DNA from: Sphaerimonospora sp050942215
GTDB taxonomy: Bacteria; Actinomycetota; Actinomycetes; Streptosporangiales; Streptosporangiaceae
Reading direction: 5' to 3'
Length of the DNA stretch: 64,000 nt
Assembly: GCF_050942215.1 (NCBI RefSeq)
Contig: NZ_CP192056.1
Location: 930,001-994,000, forward strand
A program made the translations under genes and the position numbers. The notes under the pieces are model-generated. The model searched no databases. It saw only the letters and a program-made list of their open reading frames with translations, and had not been told where the DNA came from. Below, one piece after another: positions 53,139-61,829 of this stretch; position 1 is the first letter of the stretch, and every line of letters begins with the position of its first letter.

Positions 53139-54299
53139 GTGAACGCTTCGACGACGCGCCTGGTCACCCATGCCGAAGCACGGGTCGATCTGGGCGCGGT
53201 ACGGCATAACCTCGGGGTCCTGGCCGAGCACGCCGGGACGGCGGAGATGATGGCGATCGTCAAGTCCGACGGTTACGGCCATGGCGCCGCCGCCGTCGCA
53301 GCGGCCTGTCTCGAGGCGGGCGTCTCCCGGCTCGGCACCGCTCTTCTCCCCGAGGCTCTGGCGCTGCGTGAGGCCGGTGTCGCCGCGCCGATCCTCGCGT
53401 GGCTCATCACTCCCGGAGAGCCGCTCGACGAGGCGGCGCTGCGGGACATCGAACTGTCGGCGGGGGCGCCCTGGGCGATCGACGAGATCTCCGCGGCCGC
53501 CCGCCGCACCGGTCGGCCGGTAGGCGTGCACCTCAAAGTGGACACCGGGATGTCCCGGGGCGGCGCGTCACCGTCCGACTGGCCGTCGCTGGTCAAGCAG
53601 GCGCTCGCCATACAGGCCGAGGGCGCCATTGAGATCGTCGGCATCTGGTCGCACTTCGCCTGCGCGGACATGCCCGATCACCCGTCCAACCACCGGCAGC
53701 TCGCGGTCTTCGACGAGGCGCTCACGGTCGCGGACGACATGGGCGTGTCCAGTGGCGTGATCCGGCACATCGCCAACTCGGCGGCGACCGTGACGTTTCC
53801 GCAGGCCAGGTACGACATGGTCCGTCCCGGCCTGGCGACGTACGGCCTCAGCCCGGTCCCCGATCAGGGCGATTTCGGACTCCGTCCGGCCATGACCCTC
53901 ACCGCGCGGCTGGCGAACGTGAAGCGGGTGCCCGCAGGCACGGGCATTTCCTACGGTCATCTGTACGTCACGGAGCGTGAGGCAACGCTTGGTCTCGTTC
54001 CGCTCGGGTATGCGGACGGCATCATGCGATCTGGTACAAATCGGGTCGAAGTGCTGGCCGCTGGGAAGCGCCGGCGGATCGCCGGCCGGGTGTGCATGGA
54101 CCAGTTCGTCATCGACCTGGGCGACGACGCGGCGGAGGCCGGCGACGAGGTGATCCTGTTCGGGCCCGGGGACGACGGCGAGCCGAGATGTCAGGACTGG
54201 GCGGATTCCCTGGGCACGATCACCTATGAGATCGTGACGAGGATCGGATCCCGCGTGCCCCGCGTCCACTTGGCCGGGGTTCACTCGGCCGGGCGCTGA
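53139..54299 (+). CDS. alr: Alanine racemase
   Basis: A 386-residue PLP enzyme giving D-alanine for peptidoglycan. K42 in AIVKSDGYGHG binds PLP, and the second catalytic Tyr is in GISYGHLY. The C-terminal motif GRVCMDQFVIDLG is present. The GTG at 53139 follows GGGAAA. Neighbours nnr and tsaE are the standard actinobacterial context. Confidence 0.95.
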   Translation: MNASTTRLVTHAEARVDLGAVRHNLGVLAEHAGTAEMMAIVKSDGYGHGAAAVAAACLEAGVSRLGTALLPEALALREAGVAAPILAWLITPGEPLDEAALRDIELSAGAPWAIDEISAAARRTGRPVGVHLKVDTGMSRGGASPSDWPSLVKQALAIQAEGAIEIVGIWSHFACADMPDHPSNHRQLAVFDEALTVADDMGVSSGVIRHIANSAATVTFPQARYDMVRPGLATYGLSPVPDQGDFGLRPAMTLTARLANVKRVPAGTGISYGHLYVTEREATLGLVPLGYADGIMRSGTNRVEVLAAGKRRRIAGRVCMDQFVIDLGDDAAEAGDEVILFGPGDDGEPRCQDWADSLGTITYEIVTRIGSRVPRVHLAGVHSAGR

Positions 54300-54323
54300 G
54301 CCGCGGTTGCGAGGAGGGCAGGT

Positions 54324-55376
54324 ATGGGCACACGTCGTAAGGTCGGGATCGCTGGCGCGGTCGTCGGTGCGGCTTCGGCCGGAGCGGCGGTGGCCACCCT
54401 CGCCAAGCGGTACGCCGTCGGGCGGATCCGGCTGCGGCCCGACCCGGAGGCGAGCGAGCCCTTCGGTGAGCTGCGGGGACGTCCGGTGACGCTGACGACC
54501 TCCGACGGGGTGTTGATCCAGGCTGAGGTCGACGGCGTCGAGGACGCCCCGCTCACGGTCGTCCTGTGCCACGGCTACTGCCTGTCCTCGGACTCCTGGC
54601 ACTACCAGCGGCGCGACCTGCGCGACACCCATCGACTGGTCCTGTGGGACCAGCGATGTCACGGCGCCTCGGCCCGGGCGCAGGCGGACGACTGCACGAT
54701 CGACCGGCTTGGCGAGGACCTCTCCCTCGTCCTGGAGGAACTGGTCCCCGGACCGTGCGTGCTGGTCGGCCACTCGATGGGCGGCATGACCATCATGGCG
54801 CTCGCGGAACGGCGGCCCGAGCTGTTCGGCGACAAGGTACGCGGGGTGTCGCTCATCTCGACCTCCGCCGGAAAGCTGGCCGAGGTCACGCTCGGCCTGC
54901 CCGCCCTGGTGTCCAAGGCGGTGCACATCGCCATCCCGTCGGCCGTCTCGGTGATGCGCCGTCGCGGGGAGCTGGTCGACCGGGGCCGCGAGGCCGGGAC
55001 CGACCTGTCCTTCCTCGCGCTGCGCCACCTCGCCTTCGGCGACGCGAAGAGCGTGAGCCCGACCCTGGTGGACTTCGTCGAGTCGATGATCCGGGCCACG
55101 CCGTCCGAGGTGATCGCCGACTTCTATCCCGCGCTCATGTCGCATGACAAGCTGACCGCGCTCGACGTGCTGAACAAGGTGCCGACCGCGATCATCGTAG
55201 GCGAGCGCGACTGGCTGACTCCGGTCGATCACAGCCGGGCGATCGCGGCCGCCGTACCGACCGCGCGGCTCACCACCGTGCCGGACACATCTCACATGGT
55301 CCAGCTCGAACGGCCGGACCTCGTCAACGAAGCACTGCGCGAGCTGCTGAAGCGAGCAGAACGGGGGAACGAATGA
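54324..55376 (+). CDS. Alpha/beta-fold hydrolase
   Basis: A 350-residue hydrolase. The nucleophile elbow is GHSMGG, the oxyanion segment is LCHGYCLSSDSW, and the final His lies in PDTSHMVQLERP. Residues 8-30 are a hydrophobic N-terminal segment, perhaps a membrane anchor. Its substrate is unknown; genes of this kind between alr and tsaE recur in actinomycetes. Its stop overlaps the tsaE ATG by 4 nt. Confidence 0.85.
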   Translation: MGTRRKVGIAGAVVGAASAGAAVATLAKRYAVGRIRLRPDPEASEPFGELRGRPVTLTTSDGVLIQAEVDGVEDAPLTVVLCHGYCLSSDSWHYQRRDLRDTHRLVLWDQRCHGASARAQADDCTIDRLGEDLSLVLEELVPGPCVLVGHSMGGMTIMALAERRPELFGDKVRGVSLISTSAGKLAEVTLGLPALVSKAVHIAIPSAVSVMRRRGELVDRGREAGTDLSFLALRHLAFGDAKSVSPTLVDFVESMIRATPSEVIADFYPALMSHDKLTALDVLNKVPTAIIVGERDWLTPVDHSRAIAAAVPTARLTTVPDTSHMVQLERPDLVNEALRELLKRAERGNE

Positions 55377-55885
55377 CCGATATGCCGGCGTCCCTGGAGT
55401 TCCGGGCGGCGACCGCCGAGGAGACACGGGAACTGGGCGCGCGGATCGCCGCCATCCTCGGCCCCGGCGACCTCGTCGTGCTCACCGGCCCGCTCGGCGC
55501 GGGAAAGACCACGCTCGTGCAGGGCCTCGCCGAAGGGCTGAAGGTACGCGGCCCGATCACGTCGCCGACGTTCGTGATCGCCCGGGTCCACCCGTCGCTG
55601 TCCGGCGGCCCGGCGCTGGTGCATGTGGACGCCTACCGGATCGGCGGCGCGCTGGAGATCGACGACCTCGACCTCGACGCCTCGCTGGCCGACTCCGTCA
55701 CCGTCGTCGAATGGGGCGAGGGCCTGGTCGAGGGGCTTTCCGAGGACCGTCTGGAGATCCTCATCAAGCGTGCGGAAGGCGACGAGCGCTCCGTGGCAGG
55801 GCATTCCGCCGAAGCCGAGGAGCGGATGATCCGTCTGACCCCCGTCGGCCCCCGCTGGGCCACCACCCCCTTCCCTCGCCCGTGA
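55373..55885 (+). CDS. tsaE: tRNA threonylcarbamoyladenosine biosynthesis ATPase TsaE
   Basis: A 170-residue ATPase required with TsaB and TsaD for t6A at tRNA position 37. Walker A is GPLGAGKT at residues 39-46, followed by SPTFVI, HVDAYRI and VEWGEG. The ATG overlaps the hydrolase stop. The C-terminal 25 residues are a variable tail, and its TGA stop lies within the first core of the 53-bp repeat array at 55.9 kb. tsaB and tsaD are 1.5 and 2.8 kb further on. Confidence 0.94.
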   Translation: MTDMPASLEFRAATAEETRELGARIAAILGPGDLVVLTGPLGAGKTTLVQGLAEGLKVRGPITSPTFVIARVHPSLSGGPALVHVDAYRIGGALEIDDLDLDASLADSVTVVEWGEGLVEGLSEDRLEILIKRAEGDERSVAGHSAEAEERMIRLTPVGPRWATTPFPRP

Positions 55886-56011
55886 TCTTGTAGTTGCTCG
55901 CAGGGATCCAGGCTGACCTGGGCGAACAGCTTTCGTGATCTTGCAGTTTCTTGCACGAAGCGCCCCGACCTGCGTAAACGGCTTATGTGATCTTGCAGTG
56001 GATCCCGCGAG
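55881..56011 (+). repeat. 53-bp-period repeat array, three direct cores
   Basis: Cores CGTGATCTTGTAGTTGCTCG (55881), CGTGATCTTGCAGTTTCTTG (55934) and TGTGATCTTGCAGTGGATC (55986) are spaced 53 and 52 bp. The core and period match those of the array at 46.2 kb, and parts of the intervening sequence are related (CAGGGATC after the first core in both). The first core carries the tsaE stop codon. The array lies between tsaE and the surface protein gene. Confidence 0.85.
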
Positions 56012-56112
56012 GCTGGAGCCGCTCCGCATCACCCGACCAAAACGAAGATCTTTTGTCATGAGTTGGCATAGATTTTCTGGGTAAAGGACCCGGCGTGGGA
56101 AGGATGGGGCCG

Positions 56113-56793
56113 ATGGGCAGGGTCACGCGAGGCGCCGCGGCGGGGATCATCCTCCTCGGCGCGATCGGATGTACGGCCCAGGCCGAATCCGCCGATCCCG
56201 GGTCGCGATCCGCCTCGCCCACGTCGACGGAGCCCCTGCGTAGCTCCCGGCAGGACATTCGCGTCACCGTGCAGCCCGAACGGATCGTGGCCGGTTCCGG
56301 CAAGACCGTCCACGTCACCGCGGCGTGCCCGCTGCCTCAGGGCGGTCCCGAATACCGCGCGACCGCGCGGTCCGACGCCTTCACGGGGCTGGTCACGCTG
56401 GTGCCGCCGACGAGACGGTCGGGGGAACCCGCCGCCACACCGGCCTCCGCGACCATCGTGCCCGAGCTGCGCGGCAGTGCGGTGATCAGGGAGAACGCCA
56501 AGCCGGGCGGCTACCGGGTGCAGGTGCGCTGCGAGGCCACCAACGACATCGGCGAGGCCGGGTTCCGCGTCGTCGAGCCCGAACCCAAGCCGGCCGAGAC
56601 GAAGAAATACCCCACCAGGGCGCCGCACGCGGGCGGCGGCGGCATGGCGGCGGGCGGCCCGGACGGCGGCTCCGCCCTGCCCGTGGGCGTGACCGTCGCC
56701 GTGCTGCTGGCCGCCGCCGGTGTCGGGATCGGCGTGGTGCGCAGGCGGTCCGCGTCCGACCGGCGCGGGGTGTCCCGGCCGCCGGAGATCTGA
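56113..56793 (+). CDS. Secreted protein with C-terminal membrane anchor, next to a sortase
   Basis: A 226-residue protein of unknown function. Residues 1-20 form a signal peptide (possibly a lipobox ending at Cys20), about 150 extracytoplasmic residues follow, and a transmembrane helix with the basic end VRRR lies at about 190-212. The ATG at 56113 has GGGAAGGA 8 nt upstream; GTG 56095 and ATG 56104 are alternatives. No LPXTG-type motif is seen before the helix, so it is not an evident sortase substrate, though the adjacent class F sortase gene suggests a link. Confidence 0.6.
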   Translation: MGRVTRGAAAGIILLGAIGCTAQAESADPGSRSASPTSTEPLRSSRQDIRVTVQPERIVAGSGKTVHVTAACPLPQGGPEYRATARSDAFTGLVTLVPPTRRSGEPAATPASATIVPELRGSAVIRENAKPGGYRVQVRCEATNDIGEAGFRVVEPEPKPAETKKYPTRAPHAGGGGMAAGGPDGGSALPVGVTVAVLLAAAGVGIGVVRRRSASDRRGVSRPPEI

Positions 56794-56795
56794 CG

Positions 56796-57359
56796 TTGGC
56801 CGTCCCCACCCGGTGGGTGGTCGTGGCGGGCATCGTCACCGGATTCGCGATGTTCGTGCTGGGCGGCCCCCATGACGACACAGAGGGCGTGGCCACGCCC
56901 CGGGGGGCGTCGTCCGTCGTGCCCGAGCGGATCGACATCCCGACGCTGAAGATCCGGGCCCCGCTGATGAAGCTGGGCCTGACCGACGAGGGCGATGTCG
57001 AGCTGCCGCCGTTCGACCGGCCGTCCACGGCGGGCTGGTACACGGGCAGTGCCGTACCGGGCGATCCCGGGGCATCGGTGATCATCGGACACGTCGACAC
57101 GAAGGCGGCCCCCGCCGTGTTCTTCCGCCTGCGCGATCTGCGCGCCGGCGCCGTGGTGAAGGTGCTGCGCAGTGACGGCAGGACCGCGTCGTACCGGGTC
57201 GACTCGGTGGAGCGCGTGCCCAAGGAGCGGTTCCCCGCCGAGCGGGTCTACACGGAGGACGGTCTGCGGCTGGTCACCTGCGGCGGCGATTTCGACTGGT
57301 CGCGGCACGAATACCGGGACAACGTCATCGTCTACGCCTCCCCGGAGGGCTCCGCCTGA
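56796..57359 (+). CDS. Class F sortase
   Basis: A 187-residue membrane-anchored transpeptidase. One N-terminal helix lies at residues 7-23. The catalytic residues are H99 (IIGHVDT), C162 (LVTCGG) and R174 (HEYRDN). Class F sortases of actinobacteria have this length and the motif AGWYTGSAVPGDPG. The TTG at 56796 follows GGAG and lies 2 nt after the upstream stop, so the two genes are coupled. Biological substrates of class F sortases are poorly known. Confidence 0.88.
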   Translation: MAVPTRWVVVAGIVTGFAMFVLGGPHDDTEGVATPRGASSVVPERIDIPTLKIRAPLMKLGLTDEGDVELPPFDRPSTAGWYTGSAVPGDPGASVIIGHVDTKAAPAVFFRLRDLRAGAVVKVLRSDGRTASYRVDSVERVPKERFPAERVYTEDGLRLVTCGGDFDWSRHEYRDNVIVYASPEGSA

Positions 57360-57407
57360 GCCGTACCGGGATCCGCGGGGGTGGGGAAGCGACTACGCTT
57401 GGCTGTC

Positions 57408-58142
57408 GTGCTTGTCTTGGCTTTCGACACCGCAACCCCCGCTGTCACCGCCGCCCTGCACGACGGCGATCGCGTGGTGGCCGAGTCGACCACGGTCGAC
57501 GCGCGACGCCACGGCGAGCTTCTCGCGCCCGCGATCGAGAAGGTCCTACGGGAATCCCGCGTACGACTCCGAGACGTCACCGCGATCGTCGCGGGGACCG
57601 GGCCGGGGCCGTACACGGGACTGCGGGTCGGCCTCATGACCGCCACGGCACTCGCCTCGACGATCGGGGCGCCGGCGTTCGGTGTGTGCACGCTCGACGC
57701 GATCGCGTACACGACCGGGCGGACCGGCCAGATCACCGGGCCGTTCCTGGTCGCCACCGACGCGCGGCGCAAGGAGGTCTTCTGGGCGAGGTACGGCGAC
57801 GCCGTGACGCGCCTGGACGGACCATGCGTCGACCGGCCGCACGACCTCCCGCCGGACCTGCCCGTGGTAGGGGCAGGCGCCCGCATGTACGCGGAGACGA
57901 TCGGCGCCGGCCGGGTCGTGGGCCCCGAGCATCCGTCGGCCGGCGCGCTGGCGGCTCTCGCGGCCGAGCGGCTCGCGGGGCTGACGCCCGAGGAGGCCGC
58001 CGAGCTCGCCGAAATGCCGGAGGGCCGCATCGACTCGGTGGAGAAGGCGCGTGAGCTCAGCGTGCTCGGCGCGCCCAGGCCGATCTACCTGCGCAGGCCG
58101 GACGCCAAGGTGCCCGGCGCGCCCAAGCGGGTGACGGCGTGA
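57408..58142 (+). CDS. tsaB: tRNA threonylcarbamoyladenosine biosynthesis protein TsaB
   Basis: A 244-residue protein, partner of TsaD in t6A formation. LAFDTATPAVTAALHDG at the start and GTGPGPYTGLRVGL are diagnostic of TsaB. The GTG at 57408 lies 8 nt after a TACGCT box, suggesting a leaderless message. rimI and tsaD follow, the common order. Confidence 0.93.
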   Translation: MLVLAFDTATPAVTAALHDGDRVVAESTTVDARRHGELLAPAIEKVLRESRVRLRDVTAIVAGTGPGPYTGLRVGLMTATALASTIGAPAFGVCTLDAIAYTTGRTGQITGPFLVATDARRKEVFWARYGDAVTRLDGPCVDRPHDLPPDLPVVGAGARMYAETIGAGRVVGPEHPSAGALAALAAERLAGLTPEEAAELAEMPEGRIDSVEKARELSVLGAPRPIYLRRPDAKVPGAPKRVTA

Positions 58143-58155
58143 ACGCGGTGGACCT

Positions 58156-58671
58156 GTGACCGGAGGCACTCCGCAGCGGGACGGCGCGACCGGGCAGGCC
58201 GCCGTCCTGCGTCAGATGGACATGGCCGACCTGCCGGCGGTCATGGAGATCGAGCGCGCCACGTTCCCCGCCGACGCGTGGAGCGAGTCGATGATGCGCG
58301 GCGAACTGCGGGAACAGCCGCGCACCCGGCACTACGTGGTCGCGGAGACGGGCGGCCGGATCGTCGGGTACGCCGGGCTCGCGGCGGCGGCCGATCAGGC
58401 CGACGTCCAGACGATCGCGGTCGCGGCCGGGCACCGCCGCTCCGGCATCGGGGCCGCGCTGATGAACGCGCTGCTGGCGGAGGCCGTACGACGCGGTGCG
58501 CGGTCGGTGTTCCTGGAGGTGCGCGCCGACAACGCCCCCGCCCAGGCGATGTACGAGCGGTTCGGCTTCGAGCCGCTCGGGCTGCGGCGACGCTACTACG
58601 ACGACGGGACGGATGCGATAACGATGGTGAAGGAGCTGGATCGAACGGGGGAGCGCCATGAGCGTGACTGA
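58156..58671 (+). CDS. rimI: Ribosomal protein S18 alanine N-acetyltransferase (RimI-like)
   Basis: A 171-residue GNAT acetyltransferase. The acetyl-CoA site includes VAAGHRRSGIGAALM, and the C-terminal AQAMYERFGFEPLGLRRRYY is RimI-like. The first 20 residues are an extension, and ATG at 58216 would give a more usual length. It overlaps tsaD by 14 nt, matching the widespread tsaB-rimI-tsaD arrangement. The exact substrate is inferred from that context. Confidence 0.88.
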   Translation: MTGGTPQRDGATGQAAVLRQMDMADLPAVMEIERATFPADAWSESMMRGELREQPRTRHYVVAETGGRIVGYAGLAAAADQADVQTIAVAAGHRRSGIGAALMNALLAEAVRRGARSVFLEVRADNAPAQAMYERFGFEPLGLRRRYYDDGTDAITMVKELDRTGERHERD

Positions 58672-59695
58672 CGAGCCGATCGTCTTGGGGATCGAGACCT
58701 CCTGCGACGAGACCGGCATCGGCATCGTCCGCGGTCACACGCTGCTGGCCAACATGATCGCCTCCAGCATGGAGGAGCACGCCCGGTTCGGCGGCGTGGT
58801 CCCGGAGGTGGCCTCGCGTGCCCACCTGGAGGCCATGGCGCCCACGGTGGAGGGTGCGCTCGCGGCGGCCGGGCTGCGGCTGTCCGACGTCGACGCGATC
58901 GCGGTCACCGCCGGGCCCGGCCTGGCGGGCGCCCTGCTGGTCGGGGTCGCCGCCGCCAAGGCGTACGCACTGGGCCTCGGCGTCCCGCTCTACGGGGTCA
59001 ACCACCTCGCCGCGCACGTGGCCGTCGACCAGCTCGAACACGGTCCGCTGCCCAAGCCGTCGATCGCGCTGCTGGTCTCCGGCGGCCACTCCTCGCTGCT
59101 GCTGGTGCCCGATGTGGCCCAGGACGTGGTCTCGCTGGGCTCCACCGTGGACGACGCGGCCGGTGAGGCGTTCGACAAGGTCGCCCGCGTGCTCGGTCTG
59201 CCGTTCCCCGGTGGTCCGTACATCGACCGGGCCGCCCGCGAGGGCTCTGGCACGGCCGTCGCGTTCCCGCGGGGCAAGTACGACGACGGCACGCTGGACT
59301 TCTCCTTCTCCGGCCTGAAGACGGCGGTGGCCCGCTGGGTGGAGGCCCGTGAGGCGGCCGGGGAGCCCGTGCCGCTCGCCGACGTGGCCGCGTCGTTCCA
59401 GGAGGCGGTCGTCGACGTGCTCACCCGCAAGGCGCTGCAGGCCTGTGCGCGCTACGACGTCAAGGACCTGCTGATCGGTGGCGGGGTGGCGGCCAACTCG
59501 CGGCTGCGGGTGCTGGCGCAGGAGCGCTGCGAGGCGGCCGGAGTGCGGATGCGGGTGCCCCGGCCCGGGCTGTGCACGGACAACGGCGCGATGGTCGCCG
59601 CGCTCGGTGCGAACCTGGTCGCGGCGGGCGTCACGCCGTCCTCGCTGGACATTCCTGCTGATTCGTCCCTGCCGATCACGACCGTCCACGTCTGA
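58658..59695 (+). CDS. tsaD: tRNA N6-adenosine threonylcarbamoyltransferase TsaD
   Basis: A 345-residue enzyme that transfers the threonylcarbamoyl group to A37 of tRNAs. IETSCDETGIGIV near the start, the metal pair H116 and H120 (VNHLAAHVAV), and LIGGGVAANSRLR are diagnostic. The ATG lies inside the end of rimI. Together with tsaB and tsaE here, only TsaC (Sua5) is missing from the window. Confidence 0.96.
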   Translation: MSVTDEPIVLGIETSCDETGIGIVRGHTLLANMIASSMEEHARFGGVVPEVASRAHLEAMAPTVEGALAAAGLRLSDVDAIAVTAGPGLAGALLVGVAAAKAYALGLGVPLYGVNHLAAHVAVDQLEHGPLPKPSIALLVSGGHSSLLLVPDVAQDVVSLGSTVDDAAGEAFDKVARVLGLPFPGGPYIDRAAREGSGTAVAFPRGKYDDGTLDFSFSGLKTAVARWVEAREAAGEPVPLADVAASFQEAVVDVLTRKALQACARYDVKDLLIGGGVAANSRLRVLAQERCEAAGVRMRVPRPGLCTDNGAMVAALGANLVAAGVTPSSLDIPADSSLPITTVHV

Positions 59696-59788
59696 GACAC
59701 CGGGCGCATCCGGGCATTCGGCGAGCTTCGGGAACCTCGGCCGGCCGGACGATGGCGACCGGCGCGGGCCGGGGACGTACCCTCGCAC

Positions 59789-60235
59789 CTGATTGGGGAG
59801 GAACCGGAGGAGTTCGCCGAGGACGAAGGAGGAGGGTTTGAGGATTATCCGGAATTCGAGCCGGAACAGGACACACACCCGCGAGACCTCTACGACCTTC
59901 TGGCCTTCTACGGTCTGGGAAGCGAGGAGGACTATTCTCCCGACTTCCGTCTGATATGGGCGGAAGGGATGGGAATCGAGGAGTCGATTCGACGTCTAGA
60001 GCAGATGTCGACAATGCATTCCCCTGGCGGATCAACGAGAGGATTCCCGGCGCGACCGGACAGTTTCTCTGGGGTTGCCCGATCGGAAACCGGGTGCAGA
60101 ACTTCCTGTTCGGCGACCTGCCGGGCGGTTCCTACTCGCGAGCGCCATCCCGCGGCGACGGACGGGCGCTCGGCATTGAGAGCGCATACGAGGTCTCCGG
60201 GACCGGCAAGGGAAAGTGTGCCTTCCCGGCCTGAT
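59789..60235 (+). pseudogene. Possible degraded coding remnant in the tsaD downstream gap
   Basis: From 59789 one frame reads an acidic, plausible protein sequence (FEDYPEFEPEQ, then DLYDLLAFYGLGSEEDYSPD, then RLIWAEG and IRRLEQM) but has no ATG, GTG or TTG start. Near 59995-60010 the sense appears to continue in another frame (FPWRINERIPGATGQFLWG) to a stop at 60234. I read it as a gene lacking its start and carrying a frameshift. No family was recognised. The rest of the gap (59696-60360) shows nothing else. Confidence 0.3.
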
Positions 60236-60360
60236 CCGGCCGGTGACAAGGCGATCGCGGGCCGCGCGTCCCACGGGTGGTCTGTCCGCGCGCTGACGAC
60301 CCTCCAGCGGCCCGCCGGCGCAGGGCCGCCTTCCGTGCCCTGGGCCCGGCTCTCCGGTCG

Positions 60361-61608
60361 CTACAGCTCGGCCTCGGGCGAAGGACGGTGGGGTGGGCGG
60401 GCCCGGGCCGGTCCGGCCGGGTGGCAGAGCAGGGCGTACGGCCGGTCGCCGATCCGGGTCAGCGCGACGACCGCCGAATTCGCACCGGAGAGCCGGAGGT
60501 CTTTACGCAGTCGCTCTATGTCGACGGCGGAGCCCCGTTTCTTGATGGTGACGTTTCCCACACCTCGTTCCCGGAGCGTCGCGCGCAGTCGTTTGAGCGA
60601 GAAGGGCATGACGTCGGTGATCTCGTAGCACGCCGCCCATTCGGTCGCCACGGCGTGATCACCGGTTATGTAGGCGATCCGCGGGTCGAGCAGGTGCCCT
60701 TTGACGATTTCGGCGACCTCCGCCACCAGGTGGGCCCGTACCGCGGCTCCGTCGGGCTCGTAGAGGTAGCGGCCCACCGGCCCGGCGACCGCCTCGGCGC
60801 CGTTGGGCGTCAGCGTCGACCCCGAGGGCAGCAGCGTCGCCCGGCGGCAGCCCGGCTTCATCCCGGCGCATCCGGTCCCGGCCCAGATCGCGGCCTCCTT
60901 CACCTCCCCCTTGTAGGAGACCCACTCGGCCTCGGCGCCGTCCGGGATGAATTCGTCCGGGATGCCCGGGGCGACCTTCACACAGGCGGCGCGGGTCCGC
61001 GCGAGCAGTTCGAGCACGGCGGGCCAGGCGGGGGAGTAGGCCATCGGGTCGAAGGTGCGTCCCCTGGCGCTGCGTCTGGCCGGATCGGCGAACACCAGGT
61101 CATATCCGGAGGGGTCGCACTCGGCGGCATCGGCCGTACGGACCCGGACCGGAGCGGGCAGGCCGAGCGCGGCCGCGTTGGCGCGGGCGACCTCGGCGGT
61201 GAGCGGGTCGAGGTCCACCGCGTCCACCGGGCAGCCGGCGCGGGCGAGCGCCACGAGGTCGCCGCCGATGCCGCAGCACACGTCGAGCACCCTCGGCGCT
61301 GCACCGGACGCCGGGCCGGGCCCGGTGACCCGGCGGGCGCGGTGCGCGGCCACCTCGGCGCGGGTGGCCTGCTCGAGACCGTGCGGGGTGAAGTACATGG
61401 CGGCCGCGTCGGCGCCGAACTTGGCCTCGGCCCGGCGGCGCAGCGTCGCCTGGGTGAGCGCGGCCGAGGTCAGCGCCGGGGAATACGCCTTGCGTAGGGT
61501 GGTGACCGCGGTGACCGGCTCGGTGCCGGCGGCCACGAGGTCCACGGCCTCGGCCAGGGCCCTGCGCCCGTCCGGCGTCAGCAGCTCGCGAAACGCGTCG
61601 AGATCCAC
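60361..61608 (-). CDS. SAM-dependent methyltransferase with THUMP-like domain
   Basis: A 415-residue protein. The SAM-binding motif is VLDVCCGIGGDLVALA at about residue 106, and VFADPARRSARGR supplies the DPPY-like motif. The C-terminal part (about 290-390) matches the THUMP-like domain found with this methyltransferase in actinomycetes. The target, perhaps RNA, is not known. The GTG at 61608 is chosen because it starts the conserved region and follows a TAGCGT box by 9 nt (leaderless); the frame extends upstream across the groES promoter, which cannot be coding. Confidence 0.8.
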   Translation of the reverse strand: MDLDAFRELLTPDGRRALAEAVDLVAAGTEPVTAVTTLRKAYSPALTSAALTQATLRRRAEAKFGADAAAMYFTPHGLEQATRAEVAAHRARRVTGPGPASGAAPRVLDVCCGIGGDLVALARAGCPVDAVDLDPLTAEVARANAAALGLPAPVRVRTADAAECDPSGYDLVFADPARRSARGRTFDPMAYSPAWPAVLELLARTRAACVKVAPGIPDEFIPDGAEAEWVSYKGEVKEAAIWAGTGCAGMKPGCRRATLLPSGSTLTPNGAEAVAGPVGRYLYEPDGAAVRAHLVAEVAEIVKGHLLDPRIAYITGDHAVATEWAACYEITDVMPFSLKRLRATLRERGVGNVTIKKRGSAVDIERLRKDLRLSGANSAVVALTRIGDRPYALLCHPAGPARARPPHRPSPEAEL

Positions 61609-61678
61609 GCCTCCCGACGCTACAGCCGATGGCGGGATCCCGGGCATCCCCCCATCTGACCTGCGAACCGGGTTCGTG

Positions 61679-61707
61679 TTGACTGTCACGGCGCACTTGC
61701 ATACTGT
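61679..61707 (+). promoter_or_regulatory. groESL promoter
   Basis: TTGACT (61679-61684) and TACTGT (61702-61707) are spaced by 17 nt, a near-consensus vegetative promoter. The start near 61714 coincides with the first base of the CIRCE operator. Confidence 0.8.
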
Positions 61708-61713
61708 TTCGTG

Positions 61714-61740
61714 TTGGCACTCGCCTATGGAGAGTGCCAA
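61714..61740 (+). promoter_or_regulatory. CIRCE operator (HrcA binding site)
   Basis: TTGGCACTC (61714-61722), nine spacer bases, and GAGTGCCAA (61732-61740) make a perfect inverted repeat of the CIRCE form. HrcA bound here would block groES-groEL transcription until heat shock. The hrcA gene is not in the window. Confidence 0.93.
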
Positions 61741-61829
61741 TAGCGACGAGACTGGTCTGACACCCGCGACGGCAGGCCGCTGGTCGCCTCTTCAGCTCAT
61801 TCATCGCAATCTGAAGGGGAGGTCCGATC

